A DNA stretch of 44,137 nucleotides from Kocuria atrinae C3-8 (GTDB taxonomy: Bacteria; Actinomycetota; Actinomycetes; Actinomycetales; Micrococcaceae), in assembly GCF_000286355.1 (NCBI RefSeq), contig NZ_AJXN01000019.1, positions 1-44,137 of the forward strand, in the 5' to 3' direction. Both the position numbers and the translations under genes were made by a program. The notes under the pieces were generated by a model. It did no database searches, was not told the DNA's origin, and saw only the letters and a list, made by a program, of their open reading frames with translations. Shown here in pieces: positions 19,079-31,199 of the stretch (the stretch's first letter is position 1; each line of letters begins with the position of its first letter).

Positions 19079-20968
19079 TCAGACGCCACTCGGTGGCATG
19101 AGCCGGTCGTGCAGGGGAGCGGAGTAGATCCGCGAAGGATCCAGTTTTTCCAGGGTGCGTACCGCGGATTCCCACCCCTGGTCCGCCGGTTGTCCTTGGT
19201 TGTAGGAACGGGGCACCTGGTTGCGCAGGATGTCTTGGTTCTGCCATGCGCCTTCCGCGGAGTATCCCCAACCTTTGGACCATTCCATGCGCACACCGGC
19301 GTAGGAGGCGTAGTTGTTGATGATCACTGTTCGCATTCCTGGAAGAACTGCAGGGAATACGGGGTGCCCGGGAAGGTGAGGATGTCCAACCACACCACGG
19401 TGTCCCATTCCGGGTGATCTGCGAACGGCCGAGACGGGGAGAGCGTGGGGGTAACGGCCCCGGGAATCTCCACGTCGGCGGGGTTGTCCACGCCGGTCAC
19501 ACGGATTTCGAGCGGACCGTTCACGGGGAACCGCCACCGCTTGGCGTAGTTGTTCACGCTGGACTTGTAATAGTTGTGGAACTCGTACAGCACCCGTTGC
19601 ACATCAGCGCGGCGGCAGTGGATTGCATAGCCATTGGCCGTGACCTTGAGAGTGTTGGGACGCACGTACAACTGCAAGTTCTTGGGTGCGCCCCACAGGT
19701 CGGAGACGAATGACGTGGCGAGCGAGGTCGCGTGATCTTCTGCTGAGCGGGCCCAACTGGGTGGCAGTCGCCGGAGTACCGGTCTGGATCTTCTTGAACA
19801 GGTCCGAGATCTGCTGCGGGATATTGTCCGAAAACACATAGTTGTAGGGCGAAGAGGTCGAGCGGGACAGCAGCGGCTTGTAGCGGCTGAACTGCCAGGT
19901 CTTCAACCACGGGAACGATGTGAAGGGGAACAGGATCACTTCCATGCGCCCGCACGAACGCAGGTACGAGTCCACCGTGCGACCCCACGAACCGGGCTTG
20001 GCGAACAGTTCCCAGGTGGGCACGGTGATGTAACTGCGGCAGCGCATGTTGCCGAGCTGGGCCACGCGCAACTGGACGGACGTCACGATGGTGCGCCCCA
20101 GATTGGTGAGCAGCGGAGCGATGTCCGGGTCGGTGCGCTCGAATCGGCGGACCGCGTAGTCCCCGGCGGCCTCGTCCCACACCACGGCCTCCATGGAGAC
20201 CACCAGATTGGACAGTGAACCGTATGTGGCTCCGGCCGGGCGGGTTTCGTTCGACGCCGGCACCGCGGTTCCGTGCCCGCCGATGGCCAGTGCGCCACCA
20301 ACGGTGATGTCACCGGGGGCGGGGTGGTGCATGATGCCCAACCCGCTTCTGTTGGCCGCGTTCAGGACTGCCTCGAGCGAGGCCCCGCCCTGCGCGGTGA
20401 CGGTCTTCGCGGCGGCATCAACGGTAATGGTGTTGAGGTGTTTGACGGTGTCCACCATGAGGACACGGGTCTCCTGGGTGCTGCCGGACTCGACGCTCAG
20501 CGGCGACCAGTTGTGTCGGTACCCGCGGGCCCGCAATTTCCAGCCGTTGGCGGACGCCCAGCGAGCTAGTTCCACCACCTGATCGGCGGTGGCGGGTGCA
20601 ACGGTCCACAGGGGAGCGGTGCGCGTCTCCCCGGACCAGTTGGCGAAGACTTCGAGCCAGGGCGTCATCCCAGCGGGCAGCGCGGGCGCAGGATTACCGG
20701 GCACACGAACTGCGGCTTCAGCGGGACTCAACATGGCCGACAAGGTCCACCCGCCGCCGGCAACACCCACCGCTGCGAGTGCGGTCCGGCGGTTGATGCC
20801 TTCGTGTTCCAGGGCCACATCACCCTGAGCGGAGGCCCGATGCCGCGGCCGACCCAGCGGCACGCGCTCCCCGTCGGCCGTCATGGTTGCCCGGGGAGTG
20901 AAAAAACGCCGCACCGAGCGAGCAGTTCTAGTGATTCCCTGTGATGTGGACAGTCTGTGTGCGGGCAT
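19079..20968 (-). CDS. Class II cholesterol oxidase-like FAD oxidase, frame broken
   Basis: A secreted flavoprotein resembling the covalent-FAD cholesterol oxidase of Brevibacterium (vanillyl-alcohol-oxidase fold), which oxidises and isomerises sterols with oxygen. A twin-arginine signal (NRRTALAAVGVAGGGW, about residues 58-75) ends near AEAA. The FAD-binding domain follows with RARGYRHNWSP, whose His is the probable covalent FAD anchor, and GGALAIGGHGTAVPA. The substrate-binding domain covers the second half (LYVRPNTLKVTANGYAIHCR, ILTFPGTPYSLQFFQE, ASYAGVRMEWSKGW). Frame changes near 19741-19752 (two bases short) and 19328 (one short); repaired length is 630 aa, close to the family. ATG 20968 has a GGAG site; ATG 20884 would shorten the long pre-Tat region. 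Substrate is inferred. Confidence 0.82.
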
Positions 20969-21364
20969 GATGAACTCCTATGCGCGCAGCGACCATCTCC
21001 GTGTCCCCGTGCGCGGACAATTTGGGCACCGACGAACACGCGTCACGCTGATCCAGCCCGATCAACGCTGTGCGATGGCAGCCCGCCATCGCCCCCCGCG
21101 ACCCCTAGTTCCCCAGTGCTTCTCATTAACCGGTTCTCCGGTTATGTCTCCTAGTTTGCCAAGGAGGTCAGTAGGCTATCGGTCAGACAGGTGGGATCTT
21201 TAGGGGACGAACGGCAATAGTTGTAGGCTGTTCGGCCTACAAGATTCAGGCTCGGGCGCCATGTATTTTCATGGACACTCGGACCCCGAATTCCCACCGG
21301 CTACACCGAGCACGGCCCTATACTTTGGCAGAAGAGTAAGCGACGGTCCGGAAGGAAATTACAC
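20969..21364. promoter_or_regulatory. Palindrome-rich divergent region upstream of the 21365 gene
   Basis: This 396-bp region has no credible gene. It contains TAACCGG-TTCT-CCGGTTA (21127-21144), a candidate -10 TAGGCT (21172-21177), and TTGTAGGC-TGTTCG-GCCTACAA (21221-21242). A better candidate -10 TATACT (21319-21324) follows, with GAAGGA (21351-21356) as ribosome-binding site for GTG 21365. The two inverted repeats could be operators or short hairpins controlling the divergent genes. Confidence 0.5.
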
Positions 21365-23520
21365 GTGGGTTTGAGAGACTTGTTCCGCAGTAAAAGCAAC
21401 ACCCCCAATACTCCGCAGCCATCACCCGGAGCCCCCGCCAATGACCCTCGCGCCCAGGAGACCGATCCTCGCGCGCAGGGCATCCAGAATGCAGACAAGT
21501 CGGGGCAGGCAGTTCCCGAGACCAACGCTCCGCAGCAACGCGATGTGAACGATCGCAATGATCACGCAAATGCTGCCGACAACGACCACCTGGTTGGTCA
21601 CGACGGTCGAGCCACCGATGCCACTCCGAGCGTGAACAGCACGCAAGGAACCGATGCCCGTGGAACCGAGCAGCAGCAGCTGCCCGAATCCGGCCCGCTG
21701 CGTAACCTGGTCGACATCCTGCTGTCCCGCGGCGCGGACCGCGCTCGCCTGACTCTGGTGCAGTCCGGCAACGTCATGACGCACCAGACGCGCCAGGCTC
21801 ACGGTGAGGCCCAGGACGAGGTCGAGAACGGCACCGTGGATCAGGGATCCCCCCTGTTCGACGACGTCGCGGACCTGTACACCCAGGCCATGAACACTCC
21901 CGTGGGTCCGTGGCGTCAGTTGGACCTGGCGGTTGCTCCCGAGCAGAACGGCCAGCGTCTGGTCACCGTCGATTACGCGTTCCCCAGCGGCCAGTCCCGC
22001 AAGGAGAGCTACGTGCAGGGTCGCGCCTGTCCGGCCGCGGCACCGACTCGACTGACGCCCGTGACGATGTTCGTCAGGACGCTCGACACGACGACGCCGC
22101 TTCGGGTGCCTCCCTCACCGACGGTCGCCTGGACGGCCCCGCGCGTGATGACAATGCGCCTCGGGACAACGCACCCCACGGCACGGATCGCGCGCAGGAC
22201 GCACGCGCCGAAGACGGTCGCTCCAACGATGTGCGTGCGGATGAGGCACGCACTCACGGTGATGCGACGTCGTCGGCCGGCGCTGGCCTGGCGGGCGCGG
22301 GTCTCGGTGCGGCAGCGGGAGCCGGTGTGGCTTCGGGACTGAACCGTGACGAGAACGACCGTCGAACCGCAGACTCCGATCGCGATGGACTCACCGGAAC
22401 CGACAGCCGAGACTCCGAGCTTCGTGACTCCGAGGTCTCCGGCGAGCGCTACTCCGAAACCGCTGTTTCGGACCGCGACGGAATTCAGGACCAATCTGAA
22501 ACGGACATCGAGTCCGTGCGCGTGGTGGACGGGACCGACGCCTCCCCGGTGGCCGACGGTCAGATCGTGACCAAGGGCGATCCCGACCCCATCGTGGTGC
22601 CGGCTGACGATCGTCCCGGCCTCGGCCAGGCGGATCGTGACAAGGCAGATCGCGACCAGTCCTACCGCGAGGATTCCTTCCACGGAGACGCTGGGCGGGA
22701 CGCAGATCGGAACGACACTCAGCTGGCCGCGGATTCCCAGCGTGTCGATTCGGACGCCGCTTATGGTGAGTCGGCCGATCGTGACGCTCGGGATTCGGTC
22801 CTGGAAGACCACGAGGGTCACGAGGACCACCAGCGTGATTCGTTGCGCGATGACCGCAACGATCTCCCGGAGCACGTGGACGAGTCCGAGTTCGGTGGTT
22901 TCACCGAGCCTGAGTCGCCCGTGGCACCCTCCGGCGCCGGTGCGGCCGCGCTAGCAGCCGATGACGACCCCACGGATGCCCCGCAGATGGCGCAGAGCAC
23001 TGATGTGGCGCCGTCCCACACCGCACCGAGCGAGCAGCCCAGCGGTGATTCGCCGGCCACCGGCAACCTGGTGCTGACCCTGGGTGACGTGCAGTCCCGC
23101 TTGAGCGAGGCGCAGCGCCACCTGTTCGGCGAGGGTGGTACGGCTCGCGACGTCTCGACCGTTCTCATCCGTGTTCGTGCCCTGGGCACCTACTACGACG
23201 CCCTGACCCACGTCCGGTTGAACGGTTTCTGGGATCAGCGCGGCACGTTCGAGCTGGTTCCCGAGAACCTCTTGAAGGTTCAGGAGCTCAAGGACGATTC
23301 CTACGTGGAGGGCTCCGGCGCCCCGCTGGCCATGATGTTCCGCTTCCGCCCGGGCGTTCCCCCGGAGGTCTCCTTCGACTACTCGGACGAGGAAGCCTTT
23401 GTGCGCTACGAGCAGCGCCTGCCGGGTCAGAACTACTTGGAGGAGCTGCGCATGTTCCCGCGCACCGGCTCCAACATCCCCCAGCACATGAACGACGCTC
23501 TGCAGGATTGGAACTACTGA
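21365..23520 (+). CDS. Large acidic protein with YezG-like modules at both ends, frame broken once
   Basis: A 718-aa cytosolic protein (after repair) with no signal peptide or clear TM helix. About residues 1-115 are a polar Pro/Asn/Gln-rich lead. Residues about 120-215 form a folded module (PLFDDVADLYTQAM, GPWRQLDLAVA, LVTVDYAFPSG). A linker of over 300 residues is extremely rich in Asp, Arg, Ser and Glu, interrupted by a Gly/Ala patch (GAGLAGAGLGAAAGAGVASG). The final 150 residues form a second module (LKDDSYVEGSGAPLAMMFRF, VSFDYSDEEAFVRYEQ). Both modules recall YezG/DUF600-type folds, an inference from pattern only. The frame slips near 22024 (one G). It lies 3 bp upstream of add. Function unknown. 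Confidence 0.75.
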
Positions 23521-23523
23521 TTC

Positions 23524-24657
23524 ATGAGGCAGTCAACCTCCACCGAGGGCTCCGTCCGCGCTATGGACGGGGCCCTCGGGCCTATTCCAGCCGTGTGTCT
23601 CCACGATCATCTGGACGGCGCACTGCGCCCGGCCACCATCGTGGAGCTCGCACGGGAGATCAACCATGAACTTCCTGAGACCGATCCCGTGGCTCTCGGC
23701 CAGTGGTTCGAGGACAGCGCGAACTCCGGCAGCCTGGAGCGCTACCTGACCACGTTCGAGCACACCACTGCGGTCATGCAGACGGCAGAGGCCTGGCGCG
23801 CGTGGCCGAGGAGTACGTGCTCGACTGCGCGGCCGACGGCCTGATCCACACCGAGGTCCGCTGGGCACCCGAGCAGCATCTGGCCGGTGGCCTCTCGCTC
23901 GAGCAGGCCGTGGACGCCGTCCAAGAGGGCCTGGCGCGTGGCGTGGCCGAGGTCAAGGCCTCGGGCGGCCACATTTCCGCCGTGCAGATCCTGTGCGCGA
24001 TGCGCCACCTGAACAACTCACGCGAGATCGCGCAGTTGGTGGTCGATCGCGTGCACGCGGCGGCGGTACGACGTCGCTCGGGGACGTTCCGGGCGAGCCC
24101 GCACCCGGGTCGGTGGTCGCGTTCGACCTGGCCGGTCCCGAGAAGGGGTTCCCCGCGTCGGACCACCGGGAAGCACTGGACCTGCTGGCCGAGAACCTGG
24201 TTCCCGTCACGCTGCACGCCGGTGAGGCGGACGGCCCGGAATCCATTCGGGACGCCTTGGTATCCGGCCGTGCACTGCGGATCGGCCACGGCGTTCGCCT
24301 GCTCGAGAATGACCCGGACGCCACCGGACCGCTGTCCCGGTGGGTGCGCGACCGCCACATTGCTCTCGAGGTGTGCCCGTGCTCCAACCTGCAGACCGGT
24401 GCGATCAGCCACTGGGGAGAGACCATCAAGGATCACCCCATCACGCAGTTGCACCGATCCGGGTTCACCGTCACGCTGTCCCCGGACAACCGGTTGATGA
24501 GTGCCACGTCCGTGTCCCACGAAATGTCCCTGCTGCTCTCAGAAGCTGGCTGGTCCAACCAGGATCTGGCGGACATCCAGCTCAATGCGGCCCGCGCGGC
24601 GTTCGTGCCCAGCGCCTACCAGGACTGGTTGGCCGAGCGGATCGAGGAGGCCTCCGC

Positions 24658-24661
<4 letters not shown>
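23524..24661 (+). CDS. add: Adenosine deaminase, frame broken twice
   Basis: Converts adenosine and deoxyadenosine to inosine and deoxyinosine in purine salvage. Zinc-site and catalytic motifs are visible: HDHLDGALRP near the N-terminus, LHAGEADGPESIRDAL with the catalytic Glu, RIGHGVRLLE, and TLSPDNRLMSAT. The frame slips near 23791 (TAEGLARVAEEYVLD restored by one G) and 24062 (AAGGTTSLGDVPGE restored by one G). The repaired length is 379 aa. It starts 3 bp after the upstream gene, and its stop overlaps the mazG GTG start (GTGA). It complements the importer and cdd encoded 5-10 kb upstream. Confidence 0.93.
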
Positions 24662-26775
<2,114 letters not shown>

Positions 26776-26804
26776 GACACACCGCCCAGTTATGGGCGAG
26801 CATT

Positions 26805-26835
26805 CCGCCCGGTTCCCCTCGCGGGGACCGGGCGG
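26805..26835 (+). terminator. Terminator after eno
   Basis: CCGCCCGGTTCCCC (26805-26818) pairs with GGGGACCGGGCGG (26823-26835) with one bulged T and a 4-nt loop, 30 bp after the eno stop. Confidence 0.8.
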
Positions 26836-26891
26836 TTGCGTGTGTTGAAGCTCGCCACGGTGCGTGCGGGCAACAGCCAAGTTCGGGTCGC

Positions 26892-26897
26892 TAGAAT
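26892..26897 (+). promoter_or_regulatory. Candidate -10 box TAGAAT for ftsB
   Basis: TAGAAT follows the eno terminator and lies 65 bp before ATG 26962. No clear -35 is seen. Confidence 0.35.
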
Positions 26898-26961
26898 GAC
26901 CCGCAGGATTGATGGAAGGTGCGTCTCACGCTGAGACCACCGTGGAGCGCGGGAGGTGTGC

Positions 26962-27550
26962 ATGGTCGGCCCCAGGCCCAGGATTCCCCGGTTCTCCGGG
27001 AAGAAACAGGGCGCGGACGGGAAGCCTTCGGCGTCCGAGGGCCGAGCCACCTCAAGCCCGCGCACCGGCACCCAAGGACCAGCGCCCCGGTCACTCCGGC
27101 GGCGGTTCGTCCACGGTCACGGCACCGACCCCGGCACACTCGTTCAACGGTCGACTCATCGCTCTGATCGTGGTGGCCACCCTGATCCTGTTCCTGGCCG
27201 CGCCCACCGCCAAGATCTTTTTCGACCAGCGTGCGCAGATTGCCGCTCTCGAAGAATCCATTGCGGCCAAGGAGCAGGAACAGCAACAGCTCAAGCTCCA
27301 GGAGGAACGCTGGGGTGACGAAGCGTACGTGGAGCAGCAGGCTCGTGAGCGCATGTTCTACGTGATGCCCGGTGAACGGGCCTACCTGGTGCTCGGAGCC
27401 GACCAAACGGGTCGACAGGCCGCGGAGTCCTCCGCGGAACAGGTCGAAGCGGGTAAACCTGCCTGGGCTGATGGCCTGTGGCAGTCCGTGGTGGATTCGG
27501 CCTTCCCCCGCAGCGAGCCGGAAATCGCTCCGGTGGAGCCCGAGCAGTAA
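26962..27550 (+). CDS. Septum formation initiator FtsB/DivIC-like protein
   Basis: A cell-division protein with one TM helix (LIALIVVATLILFLAAP), followed by a Glu/Gln-rich coiled coil (ALEESIAAKEQEQQQLK) and an extracytoplasmic tail with the family's ARERMFYVMPGERAYLVL. The C-terminal part from about 27120 is certain. The N-terminus is not. One frame is open from 26909 without a break (213 aa). However, the best start signal (GGGAGGTG then ATG 26962) opens another frame with a plausible basic lead (GPRPRIPRFSGKKQ). That frame would need two added bases near 27085-27100 to join. I use 26962 but hold both options. It lies between eno and DUF501, the usual actinobacterial place. Confidence 0.82.
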
Positions 27551-27636
27551 CCTTTCCCTCCTGACGGATCGTGTTCCGATCGAATCCGTCTCCCTCGACC
27601 AACTGGCCCAGCAGCGCGCCGGAAAGTAGTACGCAA

Positions 27637-28257
27637 GTGACTGAAGCTCAGCCGACTCACGACCCCGCAGTGACCCAGCAGGATCTCACGGTGGTGGGAC
27701 ACCAGCTCGGCCGCCCGGCGCGTGACGTGGTGGAAATCGCCGCCCGCTGCGTGTGCGGTAACCCGCTGGTTGTTGCCACCGCACCGCGGTTGGCCAACGG
27801 CACCCCGTTCCCCACGGTGTTCTACCTGACACACCCCGTCATCACCTCCGCCGTGTCCCGGTTGGAGGCCGAGGGCAGCATGTACGGCATGTCGGACCGG
27901 ATCAAGGAGGACACCGAGCTGGCGGAGCAGTATCAGGCGGCCCACGAGCAGTACTTGGGGGAGCGGCGTCGGATTGGCGAGAAGGCCGGAATCGGCGAAG
28001 TCTCCGAGATCGAAGGGATCTCCGCAGGTGGCATGCCCACTCGTGTGAAGTGCCTGCACGTCCTGGTGGGCCACAGCCTGGCCGCCGGCCCCGGCGTGAA
28101 CCCGCTGGGTGACGAGACCCTGGAACTCATCGCGGACACCTGGAGCACGGACCGGTGCGCGTGCGACCCGGAGTGGCGCACCGAGACTGACCGCGCCAAC
28201 CGCACACGACCCGCGTGCACCGCAGACAACGACGCCCGCCTCACGGCTCATCCGTGA
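27637..28257 (+). CDS. DUF501 family protein
   Basis: A 206-aa protein of the DUF501 family, of unknown function but almost always found between ftsB/divIC and ppx in actinobacteria. Conserved features are RCVCGNPLVV with two Cys, the FPTVFYLTHP segment, RVKCLHVLVGHSLA with another Cys and His, and NPLGDE. The Cys/His set could bind a metal, which is only an inference. GTG 27637 is chosen over the upstream in-frame ATG because alignable sequence begins after it. Its last codons and stop lie inside the left arm and loop of a long hairpin. The frame is intact. Confidence 0.88.
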   Translation: MTEAQPTHDPAVTQQDLTVVGHQLGRPARDVVEIAARCVCGNPLVVATAPRLANGTPFPTVFYLTHPVITSAVSRLEAEGSMYGMSDRIKEDTELAEQYQAAHEQYLGERRRIGEKAGIGEVSEIEGISAGGMPTRVKCLHVLVGHSLAAGPGVNPLGDETLELIADTWSTDRCACDPEWRTETDRANRTRPACTADNDARLTAHP

Positions 28258-28269
28258 GGCGGGCGTCGT
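28229..28269. terminator. 18-bp hairpin overlapping the DUF501 stop codon
   Basis: Positions 28229-28246 pair perfectly with 28252-28269 around a 5-nt CTCAT loop. The DUF501 stop (28255-28257) lies in the right arm. The P-type ATPase gene ends 43 bp away on the other strand, so the hairpin may serve both. Confidence 0.88.
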
Positions 28270-28311
28270 ACTGTCAGAACGGGCTGCCGCAGGGCCGCCA
28301 AAACCGGACCG

Positions 28312-31030
28312 CTAGCGCTGCACCGACGTGGGTGCGCCGCGTCCACCGCGGTTCTGCACGGCCTTGATCAGCTCGACCAACAGGAAGATCACCACGCCGT
28401 TGAGCAGCGCGAAGCCCCACTCCACCCAGCCCAGCGGCGCAGAACCGAACCACGCGTTCATGAACGGCGCGTAGGTGAAGACCATCTGGACCGCCAACAG
28501 AATGCCCGTGGAGATCACGTGGCCTTGTTCCCCGTCAGGGCGCGCGGGTGCAGGCTGGACAGGTGCAGGAAACGCGAGTTGAACAGCACGAAGATCTGGC
28601 CGAGGACCAGCACGGACACCGCCGTGGTGCTGGCTACGGCGTCCGAGGCGCCCGAGTCGCTCATGACCCGGTAGGACAGCAGCGCGGCCGCACCGATGAA
28701 GAACGCCACCCACACCACGCGGAACCACAGGGACATGGGCAGCAGGTTGGCATCGCGGTCACGGGGACGGCGTTGCATGATGCCTGGTTCGGCCGGTTCA
28801 TAGGCCAGGGTGATGGACAGCGTGATCGCGGTGACCAGGTTGACCCACAGGATCTGCGTGGGTCGCAGGGGCGGCTCTGCGCCGAGGAGCACGGACGCCA
28901 AGACCACCAGGCCCATGCCGATGCTCGTGGGGAGCAGGAACACCACGGACTTACGGATGTTGTCATAGATTCGCCGACCCTCGTGGACCGCGCCCTCGAT
29001 CGTGGCGAAGTTGTCGTCCGCGAGCACGATGTCCGCGGCTTCCTTGGTCGCTTCGGTGCCTTGATGCCCATGGCGATACCCACGTTGGCGCGGGTCAGGC
29101 TGGGGCGTCGTTGACGCCGTCGCCGGTCATGGCCACCACTTCGCGGCGGGCCTGGAGGGCGTCCACGATGCGGATCTTGTGTTCGGGGCTCGTGCGGGCA
29201 AAGACGTCCACGTCCGTGACGCGCTCGACCAGTTCCTCCTTGGTCATGGCCTCGACCTCGGCGCCGGTCACCACCACGGGGTCGTCATTGGTGGACAGGC
29301 CCAGCTCGCGGCTGATCGCACGAGCGGTTTCCGCGTGGTCACCGGTGATCATCTTCACGCTGATCCCGGCACCGTGACACGAAGCCACCGCCGTGATGGC
29401 CTCCTCACGCGGCGGATCCACCAGACCCACGAGCCCCACGAATTCGAGCCCGTCGTCGAGGTCTTCGTGAGACAGGGTGGCGGTGCCCGCGGCAACGGTC
29501 TTGCGCGCGGCGGCCAGCACCCGCAGCCCTTGCGACGCCAGTTCCGTGTTGGCGCGTTCCCACTCGTCCGGATCGAAGTCAGTGGCGCCGTGAGCGTCCG
29601 GCAACTGGGTCGAGCAACGCTGTAGCAGCCGGTCCGGGGCTCCCTTGACCAGGATCTCGCGCTCGCCGCCGGGAGCCTCGCTCAGCACCGCCATGTACTT
29701 ATTGGCCGAATCGAACGGGAGCGCGCCCACGCGACTGTAGGGAGCGGCGTCGAACCCGGCCTTGCGTCCGAAGATCGCCAGCGCCGCCTCGGTCGGCTCG
29801 CCCACGATCTGGATGCGCTCGCCGGTCCCGCGCAGGGTGGCGTCATTACAGAGGACGACGGCGCGCGCGAGCGTCCGCGCGTTGCGGGAGGCTTCTTCGG
29901 CGGCCTCACCGGAGGCCACGACCGTGCCCTGATCCGTGTACCCCTCGCCGGTGATGGCAAAGCGACCGCCGGGCACGGAAGCCACGCGGGCGGTCATTTC
30001 GTTGCGGGTCAGCGTTCCGGTCTTGTCCGAGCAAATCGTGGTGACCGCGCCGAGAGTTTCCACCGCCGTCATCGTGCGGGTGATGGCCTTGTGCCGCGCC
30101 ATTTGCTGGACGCCCAGCGCCAGTGTGATGGTGACGAGCGCCGGCAGGCCCTCGGGCACCGTGGCCACAGCAAAGCTGATGAACGAGCTCAGTACCGTCT
30201 GCGTGGGCATTGAGTAGATGAACCACGCGACCAGCATCATCACGGCGCTGACGACCAGGATGCCCAGCGCGAACTGTTTGCCCAGGCGGTCCATCTGTTC
30301 GGTCAGGGGAGTGGCCAGCTGGTCGATGTCGTCCACGAGGGACTGGATGCGGCCGATCTCCGTGTTCGAGCCGGTTGCGACCACCACGCCCAGCGCGGTG
30401 CCGCGGGTGACCACGGTGCCGGAGTGCGCGATGCTGGTGCGGTCGCCGATGCCGGCGTCCTCCGCGACGGCTTCCACGTGCTTGTCGCTGGGCTCGGATT
30501 CACCCGTGAGCGCGGATTCGTCGATGGCTAGGCGGTTGGCATCCAGCAGGCGCAGGTCCGCCGGGACCTTGTCCCCGGGACCCAACCGAACGACGTCGCC
30601 GGGCACCAGATCTTCGCCCTCCACTTGCTGCCACTCGCCGTCGCGCAGCACCGACGCGTGCACGGAGAGCATGCTGCGGATCCCAGCGAGTGCCTTCTCC
30701 GCTTGCCCCTCCTGCACGAAACCGATGACCGCGTTGCCCACGGCCACTGCGATGATCACCCAGAAGTCGACCCACTCCCGGTAGAAGGCCGTGATGACCG
30801 CTGAGACCAACAGGATGTAGATGAGCACGTTCTTGAAGTGCGCCAGGAACCTCAGAATCGCGGGTTTGCGCTTGGCGGCCGGCAACCGATTGGGCCCACC
30901 CGATCCCGGATGTCCGTTGCCTGCGCGCTGGTCAGGCCCGATTCTTGCGAATCCCATTCCCGCAGGCTTCCGCCGGAGTGAGCGCGTGGAAGGCACGGGT
31001 GGATACTGTGTCGCCGATTTCTGAGGTCAT
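28312..31030 (-). CDS. P2A-type cation-transporting ATPase, frame broken about five times
   Basis: Membrane pump of the calcium-type P-ATPase class. In order: an N-terminal cation ATPase domain, actuator motif ALTGESEPSDK, the ion-site helix PEGLPALVTITLA, the phosphorylation site DKTGTLTRNEMT, nucleotide-binding segment KGAPDRLLQR, the hinge TGDGVNDAPS, and C-terminal helices ending in AVQNRGGRGAPTSVQR. Frame losses near 30965, 30893, 29103, 29060 and 28521 are each repaired by one C or G; the total becomes 907 aa, normal for the class. Start ATG 31030 is inferred by following the frame through the first two breaks. Placement between DUF501 and ppx, in reverse orientation, suggests insertion into a conserved gene order. 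Ion specificity (Ca2+ or Mg2+) is not proven. Confidence 0.85.
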
Positions 31031-31139
31031 CGATGGTCTCGTTCGTGTTGTCGCGTGTCAGGCAGGGAAATCGTTAGCTGCCTTCATTTTTTCACACCTT
31101 GGTCAGACCATTCGGTCCAAGGCACGCCCGTAACGCGGG

Positions 31140-31145
31140 TAAAGT
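31140..31145 (+). promoter_or_regulatory. Candidate -10 box TAAAGT for ppx
   Basis: TAAAGT lies 54 bp before the ppx ATG. A GAGGA ribosome-binding site (31185-31189) precedes the start by about 10 nt, so this gene is not of the leaderless type. Confidence 0.35.
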
Positions 31146-31199
31146 GGGACCGCGCTGCTGAATGGGCGCATTCCCCACCGAACCGAGGATCCACCACCC

